39,470 bases of DNA from Chloroflexaceae bacterium (GCA_012032475.1 JAAUSY010000018.1:1-39470), one strand, 5' to 3'; positions 17,193-26,369 are shown, counted from the stretch's first letter. Numbers and translations are program-made. Notes: generated by a model not told the origin, from the sequence alone.

Positions 17193-18248
17193 ATGATGAC
17201 CAGACCCGAACAGGACCTTCCGCCTTCATCCCATCCACTTCGTTCTCCGTCCCCTTCGGCTCCAGCGACTTCGCATCTGTCGCCCGAAGCATTTCGCCAG
17301 CGGGCATTGTCCATTGAAGCCGAAGTAGGACGGGTCATTGTCGGCCAGCGCGAACTGATTCGCCAGACTATCGTGACCCTGCTGGCCGGTGGCAACGCCC
17401 TGCTTGAGGGGGTGCCCGGCCTTGCCAAAACCACCCTGGTACGAACGCTGGCTGAAGTCATAGATTGCCAGTTCAGCCGTATTCAGTTTACTCCCGACCT
17501 GATGCCAGCCGACATCATCGGAACAACGCTCATCAGCGAGGACGAACACGGACACAAAGTATTTCGGTTTGAGCCAGGCCCGGTGTTCGCCAACCTGGTT
17601 CTGGCCGACGAGATTAACCGTGCGACGCCGAAAACCCAGAGCGCCCTGCTTGAGGCCATGCAAGAAGGGACGGTCTCCGTATCGAAGACGGTTCATCGGC
17701 TGGCAGCCCCCTTCTTCGTGCTAGCAACCCAGAACCCCCTGGAGATGGAAGGAACCTACCCCCTCCCAGAAGCGCAGCTTGACCGGTTTCTCTTCAAAAT
17801 TAACGTGACGTTCCCGACCGCCGAAGAACTGGTCGAGATTGCCACACGCACGACCGGCGCCCGGATGCCCCGACTGCGCAAAGTCGCCAGCGGAGGCTTG
17901 ATCGTTGAGATGCAAGACCTGGCCCGCACCGTGCCCATTGCCAGCCACGTCCTGGAATATGCGGCCCGCCTGGTGACCGCAACCCACCCGGAAAAGAAGG
18001 ATGCTCCCCAGGTTGCCCGGCAATACATTCGCTACGGGGCATCTCCCCGTGGCATGCAGGCACTCATCCTGGCAGGAAAGATTCTCGCGCTGCTGGATGG
18101 TCGTCTCAACGTGGCCTTCGCAGATATCAAGGAGGCGGCGCTTCCAGCCCTGCGCCATCGGTGCATTCTCAACTTCGAAGCCCAGGCCGAAGGGGTCAAT
18201 CCAGACGATATCATTCGCGGCATCCTTGAGACCGTCCGGGAGCAGTAG
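17193..18248 (+). CDS. MoxR-family AAA+ ATPase
   Basis: 351 residues; MoxR ATPases act as chaperones that mature or regulate partner proteins, often vWA-domain proteins. Walker A is GVPGLAKTT (about 73-81), Walker B is LVLADEI (about 135-141), followed by NRATPKTQSALLEAMQEG, a typical MoxR sensor region, and ATQNPLEMEGTYPLPEAQLD. The first 30 residues are Pro/Ser-rich and probably disordered. AGGAG lies 10 bases before the ATG. The usual DUF58 or vWA partner is absent downstream, where an IDI-2 gene with its own promoter begins; the likely partner is the coiled-coil membrane protein at 13917. Confidence 0.93.
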   Translation: MMTRPEQDLPPSSHPLRSPSPSAPATSHLSPEAFRQRALSIEAEVGRVIVGQRELIRQTIVTLLAGGNALLEGVPGLAKTTLVRTLAEVIDCQFSRIQFTPDLMPADIIGTTLISEDEHGHKVFRFEPGPVFANLVLADEINRATPKTQSALLEAMQEGTVSVSKTVHRLAAPFFVLATQNPLEMEGTYPLPEAQLDRFLFKINVTFPTAEELVEIATRTTGARMPRLRKVASGGLIVEMQDLARTVPIASHVLEYAARLVTATHPEKKDAPQVARQYIRYGASPRGMQALILAGKILALLDGRLNVAFADIKEAALPALRHRCILNFEAQAEGVNPDDIIRGILETVREQ

Positions 18249-18297
18249 GAACCAGCCTGCATCGTGCCTGCCCGACGGGTCAGGGTTCCAGAGCTGT

Positions 18298-18326
18298 TTG
18301 ACGGAGCCTTTTTTTGCTGGTATGAT
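18298..18326 (+). promoter_or_regulatory. Promoter of fni
   Basis: TTGACG (18298-18303) and TATGAT (18321-18326) are 17 bp apart, a near-consensus housekeeping promoter. It lies 70 bp before the chosen fni start. Confidence 0.75.
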
Positions 18327-18350
18327 CTTCGGGCAGATTTGAGATACGCG

Positions 18351-18368
18351 ATGGGGCTTCAGCCCCAT
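18351..18368 (+). promoter_or_regulatory. Hairpin in the fni leader
   Basis: ATGGGGC pairs with GCCCCAT around a TTCA loop, a perfect 7-bp stem. An ATG at 18367 overlaps this hairpin, which argues against that ATG as the start and for the one at 18397. Confidence 0.5.
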
Positions 18369-18396
18369 GAACCATATCATACGAGGATTGCCCCCT

Positions 18397-19481
18397 ATGC
18401 CCGATTCGAGCTCGATTGAGGAACGCAAGCTCGATCACATTCGTATCGTATTGAGAGAAGATGTTGCAGCGAAAGGAATCGAGACGGGTTTTGCGGCCTA
18501 CCGCCTTCCCCACACGGCTCTGCCCGACCTGAACCTGTCGGAAGTTCGAACCCAGGTGACGTTTCTTGGAAAGGTGATCCAGGCTCCGCTGCTCATCAGT
18601 TCGATGACCGGAGGGGCCCAGGCTACTGAACCAATTAATCTGGCGCTGGCCGAAGCTGCCGAGCACCTGGGATTGGCGATGGGGGTAGGGTCTCAGCGAG
18701 CCGCCTTGATTGACCACCGGCTGGCCTCGACCTACCAGGTCCGCCGGGTGGCTCCCACCATCCCTTGCTTGCCAACCTGGGAGCGGTGCAACTCAACTAC
18801 GGATTTGGCATTGAGCACTGCCGCCGGGCCGTGGACATGATCGAAGCTGACGCGCTTATCCTGCATCTCAACCCCCTGCAAGAGGCGATGCAACCCGGTG
18901 GAGACGGGAACTTTCGCGGCTTGCTCCCCCGTATCGAACAGATTTGCCGGGAGCTTCCGGTGCCGGTCGTGGTGAAAGAAGTTGGCAACGGTATCGGCGC
19001 AACCGACGCCCGAAAGCTCTACAACGCCGGGGTGCGCATCATTGACGTGGCCGGCGCCGGGGGAACCAGTTGGAGCGAGGTTGAACGGTTTCGCCAGGTC
19101 TCTGAGCGCGGGGTGCGCGTTGCGCACGCCTTTGCCGGGTGGGGCTTGCCCACCACCGAGGCCATTCGCCAGGTCCGCGCAACCCTCCCCGATGTCACGC
19201 TCATTGGAAGCGGTGGGGTGCGCAACGGGGTTGACGTTGCCAAGGCGCTGGCACTGGGGGCCGACCTGACCGGCGTTGCCCGGTCGGTGCTTGCCGCCGC
19301 GGTGGACGAGGGCGGGGTGGAGGTGGTGATTCGAGCATTGCAGGCGTTTGGTGATGAACTGCGCATCGCCATGTTCTGCGCCAACTGTGCCCAGGTGCGA
19401 GACCTGCAATCGCTCAACATCACCAGGATTATCCCCGACGAACCACCGTCTCAGGATGGACGGGAACCAGCGGGCAGGTAG
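18397..19481 (+). CDS. fni: Isopentenyl-diphosphate isomerase type 2 (one apparent frameshift)
   Basis: FMN- and NADPH-dependent IDI-2, which interconverts IPP and DMAPP for isoprenoid synthesis. Seen: the N-terminal [11 protein letters not shown], the [14 protein letters not shown] phosphate/FMN loop, [15 protein letters not shown] with the catalytic Gln-Glu region, [17 protein letters not shown] and [10 protein letters not shown]. The reading frame breaks at 18762-18764: inserting one C in the CCC run joins RRVAPTIP to [13 protein letters not shown]. Repaired, the protein is 361 residues, close to the usual 340-360. The start at 18397 has GAGG 10 bases upstream. No other isoprenoid gene is nearby. 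Confidence 0.92.
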
Positions 19482-19536
19482 GGAGCAGGGAGGAGGCATT
19501 GTTTCCTTCTCCTTCTTCATTCCCTACCCCCTGCCC
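19472..19536 (+). terminator. Possible terminator hairpin between fni and recF
   Basis: GGTAGGGA (19477-19484) can pair with TCCCTACC (19521-19528), extended by GGGCA/TGCCC after a bulge. The 36-base loop is pyrimidine-rich and no T run follows, so termination is uncertain. Confidence 0.3.
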
Positions 19537-19582
19537 CTGCCAGTGATATCGAGGTTCGTATGGTCGGGCCGCCGGTCCCCCT

Positions 19583-20822
19583 ATGCATATAACCAACCTC
19601 AGCATACGGAACTTCCGCAACTTCCACAAGCTCGACCTGGTGCTCGATGCGGGAACCACCCTCCTGTATGGCTCAAATGCATCGGGCAAAACCAGCCTGC
19701 TGGAGGCGCTCTTCTACCTTGCCACCACCCGCTCCCCACGCGCCGGCTATGACCGCGAACTGGTGCGTTGGGGAACCCCGTGGGAAGCCGGGGTCGCCCC
19801 CTTTGCCCATCTCAAAGCGGAGGTGCAGCGCACCCCGGACTCCGTCCTGCTCGAAGTGCTGGTGCAATTCAAGCCACCCGACCAGGAAGAGGCATCTGCC
19901 TCGCCCCCCCCAGGTTTTGCCAACCCCGATCCCTTCTCCTCTTTCGCTGACCACGACCCGCAAACTGGTCCGGGTGAACCAGCAGCCGGTGCGCTCGCTG
20001 GATTTCATCGGCCAGCTTCGCGTGGTGCTGTTTACGCCATGGGATATCATGCTCGTTGAGGGAACCCCGGCAGGCCGCCGGCGCTACCTCGATGTGACCC
20101 TCTCGCAGCTCAACCCGCGCTATGTCCGCACCCTGTCGCGCTATACCAGGCTCATTCAGCAGCGCAATAGCCTGCTGCGGGCCTGGCGCGACCAGCGCCG
20201 CCCCCTCCGGGCGGTGGATAACGAACTGGAATACTGGGACCACGAGGTTTCCGCCAGCGGAGGCTACATCCTGGCCGAACGGCTCCGTGCAGTAGACGAC
20301 CTGGACCGACTGGTGGGAGCGCTCTTCCAGGAGATTGACCGCGGCCCCCACCCCCTGGAAATCAGCTACCAGCCGAGCTTCGATGGAGAGGGCAGGATGT
20401 CCGCAGAAACCGGCGATGCTCAGGAGATAGCCCGCTACATGGCAAACCACCTCCGGGACCTGCGGCGGGATGAACTGGGGCGTGGGCAGACCTTGATAGG
20501 CCCCCATCGGGATGACCTGCTCTTCACCGTCGGAGGCGTCAGCCTGGGAGTCTATGGTTCGCGGGGGCAGCAGCGGAGTGCGGCCCTGGCCCTGAAACTC
20601 GGAGAAGCCGAACTGATGGCGGCCCGCGGTGGCGAGCGCCCGGTGCTGCTGCTGGATGATATGCTCAGTGAGCTTGATATCCAGCACCGCGCCCACCTCC
20701 TGGGGGTCATCAGTCAGTCGCACCAGCAGACATTGCTGAGCGCCACCGACCTGGCAAATTTCGATGCCGCCTTTCTCCAGCGGGCACACTGCCTGCGGGT
20801 TGACGACGGTCAGGTCTATTGA
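19583..20822 (+). CDS. recF: RecF recombination mediator ATPase (one apparent frameshift)
   Basis: SMC-like ATPase of the RecFOR pathway, which loads RecA at gapped DNA. Walker A is GSNASGKTS (about 30-38), the family blocks are [29 protein letters not shown] and [19 protein letters not shown] (signature), and Walker B is [13 protein letters not shown]. The first 105 residues are in one frame and the rest in another; the switch falls at the C8 run near 19905-19912, where one base too many (or two too few) joins ASASPP to [23 protein letters not shown]. Repaired length is about 412, normal for the phylum. No clear Shine-Dalgarno sequence precedes ATG 19583. The Pro/Ser/Thr-rich stretch at the junction is unusual for RecF. 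Confidence 0.92.
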
Positions 20823-20838
20823 ACCATTGTTTGCTCTC

Positions 20839-20867
20839 TTGCCATTTCCAACCATATGCGCTATAGT
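20839..20867 (+). promoter_or_regulatory. Promoter of the cation exchanger gene
   Basis: TTGCCA (20839-20844) and TATAGT (20862-20867) with a 17-bp spacer. It lies about 55 bp upstream of the TTG start. Confidence 0.7.
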
Positions 20868-20923
20868 AAGGTCAATCAATCGCGTATCCTACCAGAAGGG
20901 AGAACAACAACAAGGAGCCTTCT

Positions 20924-22051
20924 TTGAGCCTTCTCACCCTGTTTCTGTTTGTCGTCGGGCTGGTCCTGCTTATCGCCGGGGCCGAGGTGCTGGTACGGGG
21001 AGCCTCCCGCCTGGCAACCTCCATCGGCATCTCCCAACTCGTCATCGGGTTGACCATCGTATCGTTCGGAACCAGCGCCCCGGAACTCGCCACCAATATC
21101 CAATCCAGCCTCACCGGCCACGCCGATATTGCCATTGGCAGCGTCGTCGGAAGCAACATTGCCAACATCCTGCTGATTCTGGGGCTTTCGGCGGTCCTTG
21201 GTCCCCTGCTGGTCTCGCCCCAATTGCTGCGGTTCGATGTGCCGCTGCTGATTGGGTTCTCGTTCCTGGTCTTTTTTCTATCCCAGGACGGGACCATCGG
21301 TCGTCTGGACGGGGCCATCCTGTTTGTGAGTGTGGTTATCTACACCACCTGGCTCATCTTCCAGGGGCGGAAAGATGGTCAACCTGCTCCGTCCAACGCA
21401 GAAGGGAGCAGAGAGGGGAGCACAGAGCCACCAGCACGCAAAAGATTCGGCCCTTTCCCGCAGACCTGGATAGTTGATGTGGTGCTCATTGTCGTTGGTG
21501 GGGCGATGCTGACGGTCGGGGCAAACTGGCTGGTTGACGGGGCCGTGGCAATGGCCCGGCTGTTCGGCATCACCGAACTGGTCATCGGGTTGACGATTGT
21601 GGCAGTGGGAACCTCGCTGCCAGAACTCGCAACCTCGGCGGTGGCGAGCCTGCGCGGGCACCGCGATATCGCCGTTGGCAACGTCATCGGGAGCAACTCG
21701 TTCAATCTCATGTCGGTGCTCGGACTGACGAGCCTGATCGCTCCAGGGGGTATTCCCATCTCTGAAGTCGCGTTGCAGACCGATATGCCCATCATGATAA
21801 CGGTGGTGCTGCTGTGTTTCCCGCTCCTGTTCACCGGCAGGCTGGTTGAGCGGTGGGAAGGGGGGTTGCTCTTTGGCTACTACCTCACCTATATCACCTA
21901 TCTGCTCCTGCGGGGGGCCGACCACGCGGCCCTGCCGCTCTTCGCCGTCCTGATGTTTGTGGTCATAGTCATCACGTTCGTGATCGTGCTGGTTCAGGCT
22001 GGCTACGAACTTGCCGCCAGAGCCAGAAAAACCGGCTCCTCGCTCCAATGA
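20924..22051 (+). CDS. Calcium/sodium antiporter, CaCA family (YrbG-like)
   Basis: 375 residues with about ten transmembrane helices in two inverted halves. The two alpha-repeat motifs are GTSAPELATN (residues 49-58) and GTSLPELATS in the second half, each holding the ion-binding glutamate; both are followed by GS-VVGSNIANIL and GNVIGSNSFNLM segments. A charged cytoplasmic loop (about 145-180) joins the halves. The protein exchanges Ca2+ (or K+) for Na+ or H+ at the cytoplasmic membrane. The start is TTG 20924, set by AAGGAG 6 bases upstream. It has its own promoter, and larC follows 48 bp later. Confidence 0.93.
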   Translation: MSLLTLFLFVVGLVLLIAGAEVLVRGASRLATSIGISQLVIGLTIVSFGTSAPELATNIQSSLTGHADIAIGSVVGSNIANILLILGLSAVLGPLLVSPQLLRFDVPLLIGFSFLVFFLSQDGTIGRLDGAILFVSVVIYTTWLIFQGRKDGQPAPSNAEGSREGSTEPPARKRFGPFPQTWIVDVVLIVVGGAMLTVGANWLVDGAVAMARLFGITELVIGLTIVAVGTSLPELATSAVASLRGHRDIAVGNVIGSNSFNLMSVLGLTSLIAPGGIPISEVALQTDMPIMITVVLLCFPLLFTGRLVERWEGGLLFGYYLTYITYLLLRGADHAALPLFAVLMFVVIVITFVIVLVQAGYELAARARKTGSSLQ

Positions 22052-22099
22052 CTTTTAGATGGAAATAGCCTGGAGAGGGAAACAGGGCGTCCGATTCAG

Positions 22100-23401
22100 A
22101 TGTACCATACTGCTACGAAGCAAAAACCCACCGCAACCATTGCCTACTTCGATTGTTTCCACGGCGCAGCCGGTGATATGCTGCTTGCCAGTCTGCTCGA
22201 CGCCGGCCTAGACCTGACCGACCTCCGGCGCGTCCTGGCGCTGCTGCCCCTTACCGGCTACACCCTCGAACACCGCCGCACCATCAGCCACCAGGTCAGT
22301 GGGAGCACCGTGCAGGTGCAGGTCCACACCCCGCAGCCGGCCCGCTCCTGGGCCGATATCCGCCCCATGCTGGAAGACAGCCCCCTCCCGGAACGTACCC
22401 GCACCCGTGCCCTGGGGGCCTTCGAGCGGCTCGCCCGCGCCGAGGCCGCGGTCCACGGCACGGATATTGAGCGGGTCCACTTCCACGAAGTCGGGGGGGT
22501 TGACAGCATCGTAGACGTGGTGGGCGTATGCGCTGGCCTGGATCTCCTGGGAGTCGAGCAGGTCTATGCCTCGCCGCTCCCTCTGGGGAGCGGGTGGGTC
22601 GAAACGCAGCACGGCCCCCTGCCCGTCCCCGCCCCGGCGACCCTCTCGCTGCTGGCCGAAGCGGGTGCTCCCATCGTCCCCGCCGCCAGCACCGGCGAAC
22701 TCCTCACCCCCACCGCCGCGGCCCTCCTGGCCGAGTTGGCCCACTTCGAACAACCCCCGATGCATCTTCACCGCGCTGGCTATGGCTTCGGCCACCGGTC
22801 ATTCGACCGCCTGAACGGGTTGCGCGTCTGGCTTGGAGAACCCGGCTGCCGTCACCACCATGATCATCATGACCATCACCATGATCACCACCATGAGCAT
22901 CATCATGATCAGCCCCCGGCCCCCCCACCCTCCGCGTGCTCTGCGCCCGAACGCGAATCGGTGGTCGAAGTGCGCTGCAACCTGGACGACACCACTGGCG
23001 AAATTGCGGCCTACACCATCGAACAACTGCTGGCTGCGGGAGCACTCGATGCCTGGGCCGTGCCGCTGGTGATGAAAAAAGGTCGCCCGGCCATTCAACT
23101 GGCCTGCCTGGCCCACCCCCATCACATTGCTGTACTGGCCGCCCTGATCTTGCGCGAAACCCCCACCCTCGGCGTGCGGTGGGAACCCATGGAGCGGCTG
23201 GTGGCCCACCGCCGCACCGTGCAGGTGCCAACCCCCTGGGGACCCGTGCGGCTCAAGCAAAAAATCCTCAGCGGAACCGTTGTCACCAGCGCCCCGGAGT
23301 ATGAAGACTGTGCTGCCCTTGCCCGAACCCACGGCGTTCCCCTGTCGCACATCTATACCGCAGCCCTTCAGTCGGGGACCACCAGCCTTGAGCCAGTTTG
23401 A
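22100..23401 (+). CDS. larC: LarC-type nickel insertion protein
   Basis: Homologue of the CTP-dependent cyclometallase that inserts nickel into pyridinium-3,5-bisthiocarboxylate mononucleotide, the nickel-pincer cofactor of lactate racemase-type enzymes. Seen: IAYFDCFHGAAGDMLLASLLD, HFHEVGGVDSIVDVVG, GSGWVETQHGPLPVPAPAT, then a His/Asp-rich loop (about residues 251-273) and the C-terminal EVRCNLDDTTGE and MKKGRPA blocks. Length 433 is normal and the gene appears to code both halves without the programmed frameshift known in some species. No larA, larB or larE is in the window. No good ribosome site precedes ATG 22100; a purine-rich GGAGAGGG lies 20 bases upstream. The histidine-kinase gene follows after 9 bp. 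Confidence 0.93.
   Translation: MYHTATKQKPTATIAYFDCFHGAAGDMLLASLLDAGLDLTDLRRVLALLPLTGYTLEHRRTISHQVSGSTVQVQVHTPQPARSWADIRPMLEDSPLPERTRTRALGAFERLARAEAAVHGTDIERVHFHEVGGVDSIVDVVGVCAGLDLLGVEQVYASPLPLGSGWVETQHGPLPVPAPATLSLLAEAGAPIVPAASTGELLTPTAAALLAELAHFEQPPMHLHRAGYGFGHRSFDRLNGLRVWLGEPGCRHHHDHHDHHHDHHHEHHHDQPPAPPPSACSAPERESVVEVRCNLDDTTGEIAAYTIEQLLAAGALDAWAVPLVMKKGRPAIQLACLAHPHHIAVLAALILRETPTLGVRWEPMERLVAHRRTVQVPTPWGPVRLKQKILSGTVVTSAPEYEDCAALARTHGVPLSHIYTAALQSGTTSLEPV
22850..22915. repeat. Histidine-rich CAT/CAC repeat in larC
   Basis: A run of His and Asp codons codes for an HHHDHHDHHHDHHHEHHHD-like loop. It is the probable nickel-storage loop of LarC and is longer than I would expect for the family. 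Confidence 0.8.
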
Positions 23402-23410
23402 GCCAGCACC

Positions 23411-25108
23411 ATGAAATACCCCGTCTCCCCCAGAGGAACTATCCTCGTGGTTGACGACGACCACGAAAACCTGCGGCTCCTGATGGGCATATTGAACGAG
23501 CAGAACTACAGCGTGCGGCTGGTGCCGGCCGGCCGCCTGGCGCTGACCTCGGCCCGCACCGGCCCCCCGGACGTTATCCTGCTCGATATCATGCTGCCCG
23601 ACATTGACGGCTACGCTGTCTGCGAACACCTGAAAGCCGATGAGCGGACCCGCGATATCCCGATCATCTTTCTCAGCGCCCTGGACGAAGTTTTCGACAA
23701 GGTGAAAGGCTTCTCCATTGGCGGGGTAGACTACATCACCAAGCCCTTTCAGGTCGAAGAGGTGCTGGCCCGTGTCGCCACCCACCTCTCGTTGCGGAGC
23801 ATGCAAAAGCGGCTCCAGGAGCAAAACGAACAGCTCCAGCAGGAAATCATCGAGCGCCAGCACGCCCAGGAACAACTACGCCGCGCCAACGAAGAACTCG
23901 ACCTGCGCGTCCAGGAACGCACCGCCGAACTCTTCCACACTAACCGCACCCTCCACGCCGAAATCGAACGGCGCAAACAGGCTGAGCAAACCATCACCGC
24001 CGCCTACACCGACCTGGAAGCCACCAACGAACACCTGCTCCGGAGCCGCAACCTCCTCCGTGCCATCTTCGATGGCCTGGAAGATGGCCTGCTGCTCCTG
24101 GACCAGCACGGCACCGTCCTGGCGCTCAATAAAGCCATGGCCGGGTTGTTCGGCAGCACCCCGGAAGCGCTGGTCAACCACGCCTGGGACACCCTCTCGG
24201 CCCACATCGTCTCCGACTTTCCCTTCCAGATTGCGACCCAGGCGCTTGCATACGGCACCAGCGAACGCCAGCGCATCCGCTACCGCCACCCCGACGGGAC
24301 GATTCGCGCCCTGGATATTCAGACCATCGTCCCGAACTACCCGGCCCACACCATTGATCAGGTCATTCTGCACGTGGTGGACGTAACCGAACACCTCCTG
24401 CTGCAAGCCCAGGTTATCGAAAACGAACGCTTCGCTGCCAATGGTCGCCTGGCCGCCAGCGTGGCCCACGAAATCAACACCCCCCTGCAATCGCTCGAAC
24501 TCTCGCTCCAGATTGCCCAGACCTCCCTCGACACCGACCGCAACCTCTTCCTGCGCGATGCACGAGAAGAACTCCAGCGCGTCGGGCGCATCGTGCGCCA
24601 GTTCCTCGACCTCTACCGCCCCGGCTCCACCGCATGCAGCGTTGTGGATATCAACACCCTCATCGAGCGCATTCTCCTGCTCACCGGCAAGCAAATCAGA
24701 GACCGCAAAATCACCATTGAGCGCAGCCTCCAGGACAAACTGCCCCCCATCTGGGGCCACGCCGACGAACTGATTCAGGTCTTGCTGAACCTGACCATCA
24801 ACGCCATTGACGCCATGCCCGATGGCGGCACCCTGCGCGTCTGCACCCACGCCCACCCCTCCCCCTCCGCGCCAACCCTCACGGCCATCATCAGCGACAC
24901 CGGCGTCGGCATCAGCCCCGACCTGCTGCTCCGCATCTTCGAACCGTTCGTCACCACCAAAGAAAATGGGACCGGCCTGGGACTGTCCATCAGCCGGCAG
25001 ATTGTCCGGCAGCATGGCGGAGATATCACCGTTCAGAGCCAATCCGGGATGGGCAGCACCTTCACCGTCGTGCTCCCCATCGTCAGCGAGCCAGAAGCCA
25101 AACCATGA
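23411..25108 (+). CDS. Histidine kinase with N-terminal receiver and PAS domains
   Basis: 565 residues, cytoplasmic, with no transmembrane segment. An N-terminal receiver domain (about 10-125) has VVDDDHEN and phospho-acceptor Asp59 in VILLDIMLPD. A coiled coil (about 130-215) leads to a PAS domain (about 218-335, AIFDGLEDGLLLLDQHGTV). The dimerisation/phosphotransfer domain has His353 in VAHEINTPLQ; the ATPase domain has the N box NLTINAIDAM, G1 DTGVGIS and G2 GTGLGLSIS. The receiver at the N-terminus suggests control by another kinase or use as an intermediate. Its likely output is the response regulator at 25255, on the same strand 146 bp downstream. Expression probably continues from larC, 9 bp away. 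Confidence 0.93.
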   Translation: MKYPVSPRGTILVVDDDHENLRLLMGILNEQNYSVRLVPAGRLALTSARTGPPDVILLDIMLPDIDGYAVCEHLKADERTRDIPIIFLSALDEVFDKVKGFSIGGVDYITKPFQVEEVLARVATHLSLRSMQKRLQEQNEQLQQEIIERQHAQEQLRRANEELDLRVQERTAELFHTNRTLHAEIERRKQAEQTITAAYTDLEATNEHLLRSRNLLRAIFDGLEDGLLLLDQHGTVLALNKAMAGLFGSTPEALVNHAWDTLSAHIVSDFPFQIATQALAYGTSERQRIRYRHPDGTIRALDIQTIVPNYPAHTIDQVILHVVDVTEHLLLQAQVIENERFAANGRLAASVAHEINTPLQSLELSLQIAQTSLDTDRNLFLRDAREELQRVGRIVRQFLDLYRPGSTACSVVDINTLIERILLLTGKQIRDRKITIERSLQDKLPPIWGHADELIQVLLNLTINAIDAMPDGGTLRVCTHAHPSPSAPTLTAIISDTGVGISPDLLLRIFEPFVTTKENGTGLGLSISRQIVRQHGGDITVQSQSGMGSTFTVVLPIVSEPEAKP

Positions 25109-25153
25109 TAGGCCATGATATGCTAGCGCTGCATCCCCTCCCCAATTCCGCGG

Positions 25154-25159
25154 TATAAT
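25154..25159 (+). promoter_or_regulatory. Possible -10 box for the response-regulator gene
   Basis: A perfect TATAAT lies between the kinase and regulator genes, about 95 bp before the start. No good -35 is visible, so it may depend on an activator or be accessory to read-through. Confidence 0.4.
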
Positions 25160-25254
25160 AGCGGGGACAGGATTTTAACCGGTACCCAACTTTTTCATCT
25201 TCGTCGTTGGGGCCGCCACGGTCACCGGAACCGCCAACCCAGGAGAACCGTATC

Positions 25255-26085
25255 ATGACGAGCGCCCGTATTCTCGTGGTCGAAGACGACCTCAATACCC
25301 GCACCAAACTGGCCTATGTCCTCCAGCAGGCCGGCTACCTGGTGACACAGGCTCCCGACGGCGAAACGGCGCTTGAAATCCTGCAAACCGAATCGTTCAC
25401 CGTCGTGCTGACCGATATCGTCATGGGAGAAGTTGATGGCGTTGCCGTTTTGCACGCGGCCCGCAGCCGCCCCTCCCGCCCCCAGGTCATCCTGCTGACC
25501 GGTCAAGGGTCGCTCGAAACCTGTATGGCCGCCGTCCATGAAGGCGCGTCCGAATACCTGCTCAAGCCCTGCCCGACCGAACAGCTCGTCACCTGCGTGG
25601 AGCGGGCCGTGGAGCGCCACGAAACCGAACGCAAAATCCGCGAAGCCACCACCACCCTGCTCACCACGCTCACCCCCCCCGACCGGCGCGACCCCTCCAT
25701 CTCCATGGACTTCTCCTCCCTTGCGCCGCCGCCGCAACATCCGCCAGCCCCTTCGCCCCCCCCGGACCGTATCCTCCACGTCGGGGACCTCTGCATCGGG
25801 AACTCCCGCCGCCAGGTCACCTTCCGCGGACGGCGGGTCTCCGTCACCCCGGTCGAATACGCCCTCCTCTACTACCTGGCCCGACACGCCGGCCGCGTCT
25901 GCCGCTACTCCGACATCGTCCGCCACACCCACAACCTGGACACCAGCGACGCCGACGCCCAGATGCTCCTGGGGCAGCACATCCGCAACTTGCGCAAAAA
26001 ACTCGACCCGGTCTGCATCGAAACCGTCCGCGGCACCGGCTACCTGCTGGTCCCCGCCATAACTTTTCCGGAACCAGGCATGTAG
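25255..26085 (+). CDS. OmpR-family response regulator
   Basis: 276 residues from ATG 25255, which has AGGAG 9 bases upstream; a frame opening earlier adds 16 Pro-rich residues with no ribosome site. Receiver domain about 1-120: acidic pair in VVEDD (11-12), phospho-acceptor Asp54 in VLTDIVMG, Thr in LLTGQG, and Lys104 in YLLKPCP. A Pro-rich linker (about 150-178) joins the winged-helix DNA-binding domain (about 180-274), with VTPVEYALLYYLARHAGRVC, HIRNLRKKLDP and VRGTGYLL typical of Trans_reg_C. It is probably the partner of the upstream kinase. The likely target is the direct repeat at 26099-26117. Confidence 0.93.
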   Translation: MTSARILVVEDDLNTRTKLAYVLQQAGYLVTQAPDGETALEILQTESFTVVLTDIVMGEVDGVAVLHAARSRPSRPQVILLTGQGSLETCMAAVHEGASEYLLKPCPTEQLVTCVERAVERHETERKIREATTTLLTTLTPPDRRDPSISMDFSSLAPPPQHPPAPSPPPDRILHVGDLCIGNSRRQVTFRGRRVSVTPVEYALLYYLARHAGRVCRYSDIVRHTHNLDTSDADAQMLLGQHIRNLRKKLDPVCIETVRGTGYLLVPAITFPEPGM

Positions 26086-26105
26086 AAAATCGCCGTTTCT
26101 ACATG
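26079..26105 (+). other. Perfect stem-loop over the response-regulator stop codon
   Basis: CATGTAGAAA (26079-26088) pairs with TTTCTACATG (26096-26105) around a 7-base loop. The TAG stop lies in the stem. No T run follows, so it may shield the mRNA end or be a protein-binding inverted repeat; it shares the heptamer CTACATG with the adjoining direct repeat. Confidence 0.6.
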
Positions 26106-26117
26106 AAAAGCTACATG
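26099..26117 (+). promoter_or_regulatory. Direct repeat CTACATG-N5-CTACATG, likely response-regulator site
   Basis: Two identical heptamers start 12 bp apart, with the A-rich spacer AAAAG. Tandem heptamers of this spacing are what OmpR/PhoB-type regulators bind. The site ends just upstream of the -35 region of the promoter at 26126-26154, an activating position. A third, inverted copy (CATGTAG) lies at 26079-26085. Confidence 0.5.
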
Positions 26118-26125
26118 CACCACCC

Positions 26126-26154
26126 TTCTCTTTGCCCCCCGACACCATTATAGT
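26126..26154 (+). promoter_or_regulatory. Candidate activator-dependent promoter of the giant protein leader
   Basis: TATAGT (26149-26154) is a good -10 box. The hexamer 17 bp upstream, TTCTCT, is a poor -35 match, as at activated promoters. Transcription would start near 26161, giving a leader of about 470 nt. Confidence 0.45.
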
Positions 26155-26369
26155 TAGTAGTAACAGTGCGGCCCGTTGGAATGTGAGGAATACGTTCTAT
26201 CAAAGACCGGCTCCGAACCTGCGAGGGGCAGGGGCCGGTCCCCTTTGTGCGCGAACCGAGCGCGATACCCCTGCGGCCAGCACCCAGGGGCAACCTTGGC
26301 CCGGTTCGCGGTTCCCGAAGAGCGCATGACATGGTTCGTCACCGGTCAACGGTATACGGGTAAAGAGCA

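Noticed and set aside
18367-18396. Earlier ATG start for fni
   Set aside because: It lies within a perfect hairpin and lacks a ribosome site; the ATG at 18397 has GAGG at a suitable distance and begins the conserved N-terminus.
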